Source of the DNA: Candidatus Woesearchaeota archaeon
GTDB taxonomy: Archaea; Nanobdellota; Nanobdellia; Woesearchaeales; GW2011-AR9
DNA: 15,229 bases
Assembly (NCBI GenBank): GCA_016181345.1
Contig: JACOZM010000127.1
Location: forward strand, 1-15,229
Direction: 5' to 3'
Shown here: positions 12,562 through 15,229 of the stretch, in pieces
How positions within the stretch are numbered: position 1 is the first letter of the stretch
Layout: every line of letters starts with the position of its first letter
Made by a program: the position numbers and the translations under genes
The notes under the pieces: generated by a model
Told to the model about the DNA's origin: nothing
What the model saw: only the letters and a program-made list of their open reading frames with translations
The model's database searches: none

Positions 12562-14778
12562 TTATCTTTCATAGAGGTCCATAATTACCGGACCAAGAGG
12601 ATGCCGGAATTCTTTAGCTTCAGACATCGGTAGGAAGGCTGCGTCTTGTTTAGAAACTTGATTTGTTACTGATTTAAGATGATCATTTTTAGTCATTACT
12701 CTCTTAAAACCATGAGCGACGAATAGTTCAGCTAAAGGCTTTACTGTTCCGACAATATATCCCCCTACGTGGGGAGCTCCTTCAATAGGGGCGTAGACAG
12801 AAAATCTTTTGGCATCAGGAGGGAGAACTCCTCTTTCGTCAAGAAATGAGAATTGCGCACGGTGTTCTTCACGGGCCATCTCTCGGCTAAAATCTGACTG
12901 TCTTACTTTCAGTAGATAAACTAAAGAGCCGAATCCAGTGTCAAGATCAGCTAAAAGATTAAATCTTCCCTGAATTAAGATGTCAGCAGGGAAAACTTTA
13001 TGTTCAGCAAAATATCCAAATGAATGAACACGAGTTTGGTCAACAACAAACAGAGGGTTAGTTCTAGAGCCAATATTATGAACGTAATTTGGAATGCCCT
13101 GAACCATGGCAGCAAGATGTCTCGTTAATTCTCCGGCTTGTCGTCCATAAGATCGAGGGTCGCGCTGTTCACTGTCTATTTTTTGGATAGCCTCTGCTAA
13201 AAAGAGTCTTCCCCGCACTGCTTCAGCAGCAGCAGCAACATCTCTTCCTAAAAAATCTCCTTCTGTATCTTTGTACGGAAGAAGAACTCCCGCTTCAAAC
13301 AGTCTAGCAAGAACATCGCTGTTTACACTCTCACCTATGGCTATGCCAACTTCTCTTCTAGAATAGACTCGATCTGGGCTGATCCTGACAATATCTAGTT
13401 GAGAAGCTTCTACGACGCTAGTTAAGGGAACAGTATCTCCTCTTGGCTTTCTTCTTAATTCAGCAGCTTGGCTAACAACAGCTGCGTACGTAGCTCTAGC
13501 ACCATCATCAGAAAGTAAGTCACTGACGACGGCATGTTCTAAGGCAGTAGCTAAGGCTGCCTTTACTCCCGGAGCGTCATTCTGAGCCATCCGTAATTCT
13601 TGCGCAGCATGATTGACGTATAATCTTCTTTCGTCTTTGCTTAGACGGCTAATTCTTCCTGCTTGTTCTGGATCATAGATAATAGTGAACGGCGTTTCTC
13701 CACCGTAACTAGCAGATAAAGTTTGTCCAATCTGTTCTCCGATTTGGCCCAATACTTTTCTAGCAGTTCTTCTTCTCACCAGACGAGCTTCCATTTCTGA
13801 GTCTCGTCTTGTCTGCTGTAAGACCTCTTTGATCCCATCGACAACTGCTTTGTATCTAGGATCGTCTCTGACAAATCCTCCCCAGTCAAAAGTAACAATC
13901 TGATCTAAACCATCGGCATGAATAACCCCAAAAACCCTATTTCCTAAACCAATTCCTTCATCGGAAAGAGTAGGTTTTCCTCCGCCGACAGCTCTTCCAT
14001 TAACTTTAACGTAGACTCCTGCTTTAGCTATAGGTTCTTCAGCTACCCAAATATCTCCGTAAATTCGTCCAGCTCGTCCGGCCTTGAAATCAACGACATA
14101 CCTTGTTCCCTGGACTTTTACCATCGGTTCGACGATTCTTCCATTAAGAGTCAATTCCAGATCGGGATGAGCGGGAATGTCTAAGCTTAATCGATGGTAA
14201 AGTTCTTCAGTGTCAATGTGTAATCCTTCACGTAAATAAGCGAGATCATCAATGACTATTTTCGTTCCACGCAGCATGCCATCAATTGAATCTCTAGCTG
14301 TTCCTTCAAAACTTCTCGTGTCGTCAGTTCCATGCGATAGATCTTCTTCAACTTGGCTATGGAGGCCAGCACACCACGTATCGAGAGTATAATGTCTGGC
14401 TAGTCTTAAAAGTCCGACAGTAGCGATACCAAATTTTCCAACTCTTCGTCTTCCTTCATCGGTATATGGATTGCCTACTTTTTCACTTCCACCCATGGAA
14501 AAAAAATCTTCTAGATTAGGGCCGTGTCCAAAAGTGCTATCGGGAAGCATGCCGGTTCCATCACCAGAAATAGACAAAAATCCTTTTCTGTCTCCAGGAC
14601 TAACTCTGCTCTCATCAAGAATGACCTCAATATCATGAGCTCCAGCATCATGCTCGTTGATGACCAATTCTTCTATACAGACAATAAGGTCATCCATCAA
14701 AGCTCTGCCTAAATTGGAAGAAAGATTGGGCCGTGCTCTTCGCTGTAACGTTACTTTTACTGGTTCTGATCCGGACAT
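12562..14778 (-). CDS. GHKL (Hsp90/MutL/MORC-like) ATPase with internal MerR/excisionase-like HTH, 738 aa
   Basis: The N-terminal 320 residues are a GHKL ATP-binding module plus transducer-like domain. The N-box reads IEELVINEHDAGA (35-47) with Glu37, Asn41 and Asp44. The second box, reading GDGTGM (72-77), has Gly72 where the adenine-contacting Asp of DxGxG normally stands. The ATP-lid region reads GRRRVGKFGIATVGL (109-123), close to Hsp90 and MORC, and Gly171-Thr172 complete the pocket. Residues 380-425 are helical (RLYVNHAAQELRMAQ). Residues 470-522 look like a MerR/excisionase-type winged helix (YSRREVGIAIGESV, then LFEAGVLLP and GRDVAAAAEAV). The C-terminal 200 residues are unrecognised. 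The ATG at 14778 is leaderless by TATA distance. The family suggests a DNA-acting or chaperone-like machine, possibly in defence or chromosome handling; its target is unknown. Confidence 0.85.
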   Translation of the reverse strand: MSGSEPVKVTLQRRARPNLSSNLGRALMDDLIVCIEELVINEHDAGAHDIEVILDESRVSPGDRKGFLSISGDGTGMLPDSTFGHGPNLEDFFSMGGSEKVGNPYTDEGRRRVGKFGIATVGLLRLARHYTLDTWCAGLHSQVEEDLSHGTDDTRSFEGTARDSIDGMLRGTKIVIDDLAYLREGLHIDTEELYHRLSLDIPAHPDLELTLNGRIVEPMVKVQGTRYVVDFKAGRAGRIYGDIWVAEEPIAKAGVYVKVNGRAVGGGKPTLSDEGIGLGNRVFGVIHADGLDQIVTFDWGGFVRDDPRYKAVVDGIKEVLQQTRRDSEMEARLVRRRTARKVLGQIGEQIGQTLSASYGGETPFTIIYDPEQAGRISRLSKDERRLYVNHAAQELRMAQNDAPGVKAALATALEHAVVSDLLSDDGARATYAAVVSQAAELRRKPRGDTVPLTSVVEASQLDIVRISPDRVYSRREVGIAIGESVNSDVLARLFEAGVLLPYKDTEGDFLGRDVAAAAEAVRGRLFLAEAIQKIDSEQRDPRSYGRQAGELTRHLAAMVQGIPNYVHNIGSRTNPLFVVDQTRVHSFGYFAEHKVFPADILIQGRFNLLADLDTGFGSLVYLLKVRQSDFSREMAREEHRAQFSFLDERGVLPPDAKRFSVYAPIEGAPHVGGYIVGTVKPLAELFVAHGFKRVMTKNDHLKSVTNQVSKQDAAFLPMSEAKEFRHPLGPVIMDLYER

Positions 14779-14800
14779 TTGAGTAACGGAGAGTAGTGAC

Positions 14801-14808
14801 TTTAAAAA
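14801..14808 (-). promoter_or_regulatory. TATA box for the GHKL ATPase gene (leaderless)
   Basis: Read on the minus strand, TTTTTAAA is centred about 26-27 nt upstream of the ATG at 14778. No Shine-Dalgarno is present. The rest of 14809-14996 holds no gene I can support. It does contain a TATCAA/TTGATA hairpin at 14971-14986. Confidence 0.55.
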
Positions 14809-14996
14809 GATTGTTAAAAAAGAAACTAATAGTTAAGGTATCCTCTTCATTTAGGCTTTATACAAAGTCTTGTTTTCAAATATAGTTACCTGTTGAACAT
14901 GGTCTTTTCTAAACAATAATCTGCTTCAATAATAGTATTCTTCAATGGTGTGCTCTTTAATTTTTTTTACTATCAATTCTTTGATAATAATGTTCT

Positions 14997-15229
14997 TCAA
15001 AAAGTAATGATTCTCAATGGTTCTCTATTATCTATACTAATCCTTATTTCATCCATAGGTTGAATAGTTTTAATCTTATCCTGGGAATCAAAAGAAATGA
15101 CGTGAGAATCATTGTTAACGCGGATGTAAAGTTCTTTGTTTTCCGGAAGCGTTCCCTGTTTGAAGGCAGGCTTTCGATCAAAATTTGGTTCTCTAACAAT
15201 AAATCCAAATCGGTTTTTGTTAAATGCTT
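14997..15229 (-). CDS. Probable NAD kinase, C-terminal 76 residues (5' part beyond window)
   Basis: The minus-strand frame is open from the window edge to a TGA at 14997-14999. The translation includes FGFIVREPNFDRKPAFKQG, then LPENKELYIRVNNDSHVISF, then IQPMDEIRISIDNREPLRII at the very end. This succession of paired strands, a VISFD turn in place of the usual 'DG' loop, a 'PMDEIRI' strand and a short tail resembles the C-terminal beta-sandwich of NAD kinase, which makes NADP from NAD. The ATP- and NAD-binding GGDG and NE motifs would lie outside the window, so the assignment rests on fold pattern only. The gene would be transcribed towards the GHKL gene on the same strand, ending 218 bp before its start. 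Confidence 0.55.
   Translation of the reverse strand, partial: AFNKNRFGFIVREPNFDRKPAFKQGTLPENKELYIRVNNDSHVISFDSQDKIKTIQPMDEIRISIDNREPLRIITF

Noticed and set aside
14971..14986. TATCAA/TTGATA hairpin as terminator of the NAD kinase-like gene
   Set aside because: In the minus-strand transcript it is followed by an A-run rather than a U-run. It also lies in an AT-rich region where such palindromes are frequent.
1..15229. CRISPR array, insertion sequence, integrase or attachment sites
   Set aside because: No regularly spaced repeats of 24-40 nt, transposase or recombinase motifs, or terminal inverted repeats flanking a gene were found by reading both strands.

Overview
The window comes from an AT-rich archaeal genome. 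The evidence is the gene content: A/V-type ATP synthase subunits B and D, an archaeal Dim2/Pno1-type KH protein, a RIO1 kinase, archaeal DnaG with a Toprim core, and a HerA-type translocase. Many starts also have TATA boxes centred about 26-28 nt upstream. Gene sizes, the many lineage-restricted proteins and the promoter style fit a DPANN-type archaeon such as a woesearchaeote, but that rank is inference. No rRNA, tRNA, CRISPR array, integrase or insertion sequence was recognised.

Layout. 1-1580 (+) is the tail of the ATP synthase operon: atpB (5' end outside the window), atpD, and a 56-residue membrane protein whose ATG overlaps the atpD stop. 1679-4609 (-) carries two ribosome-assembly genes, a KH protein and RIO1. 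A gene on the opposite strand lies between them; its 486-residue product has three membrane segments and a C-terminal RelE-like domain. RIO1 and a small P-loop kinase diverge from one palindromic TATA box. A 134-residue unknown follows on the minus strand.

5579-6248 is a 670-bp gap without a credible protein gene. It holds a strong TATA box, a GC-rich 71-nt element that begins where that promoter should start transcription, and two long AT-rich inverted repeats. I read this as a candidate structured RNA gene or dnaG leader of no family I know. Next come dnaG with a strong Shine-Dalgarno, a small unknown gene whose start is probably misplaced by a one-base homopolymer problem, and a HerA-like ATPase.

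9663-14778 (-) holds three genes: a Tat-exported protein, a 598-residue largely disordered protein with recurring aromatic motifs, and a 738-residue GHKL ATPase with an internal MerR/excisionase-like helix-turn-helix and a non-canonical ATP-binding motif. The last two could act together, but adjacency is the only evidence. The right edge (14997-15229, -) is the end of a probable NAD kinase gene.

Two translation modes coexist. RIO1, the P-loop kinase, the RelE-like membrane protein, the 134-residue unknown, the Tat protein and the GHKL ATPase look leaderless, with TATA about 27 nt before the start. DnaG, HerA, the KH protein and the 598-residue protein have short leaders with Shine-Dalgarno sequences. 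Within the leaderless group the TATA-to-start distance is regular enough to choose starts.
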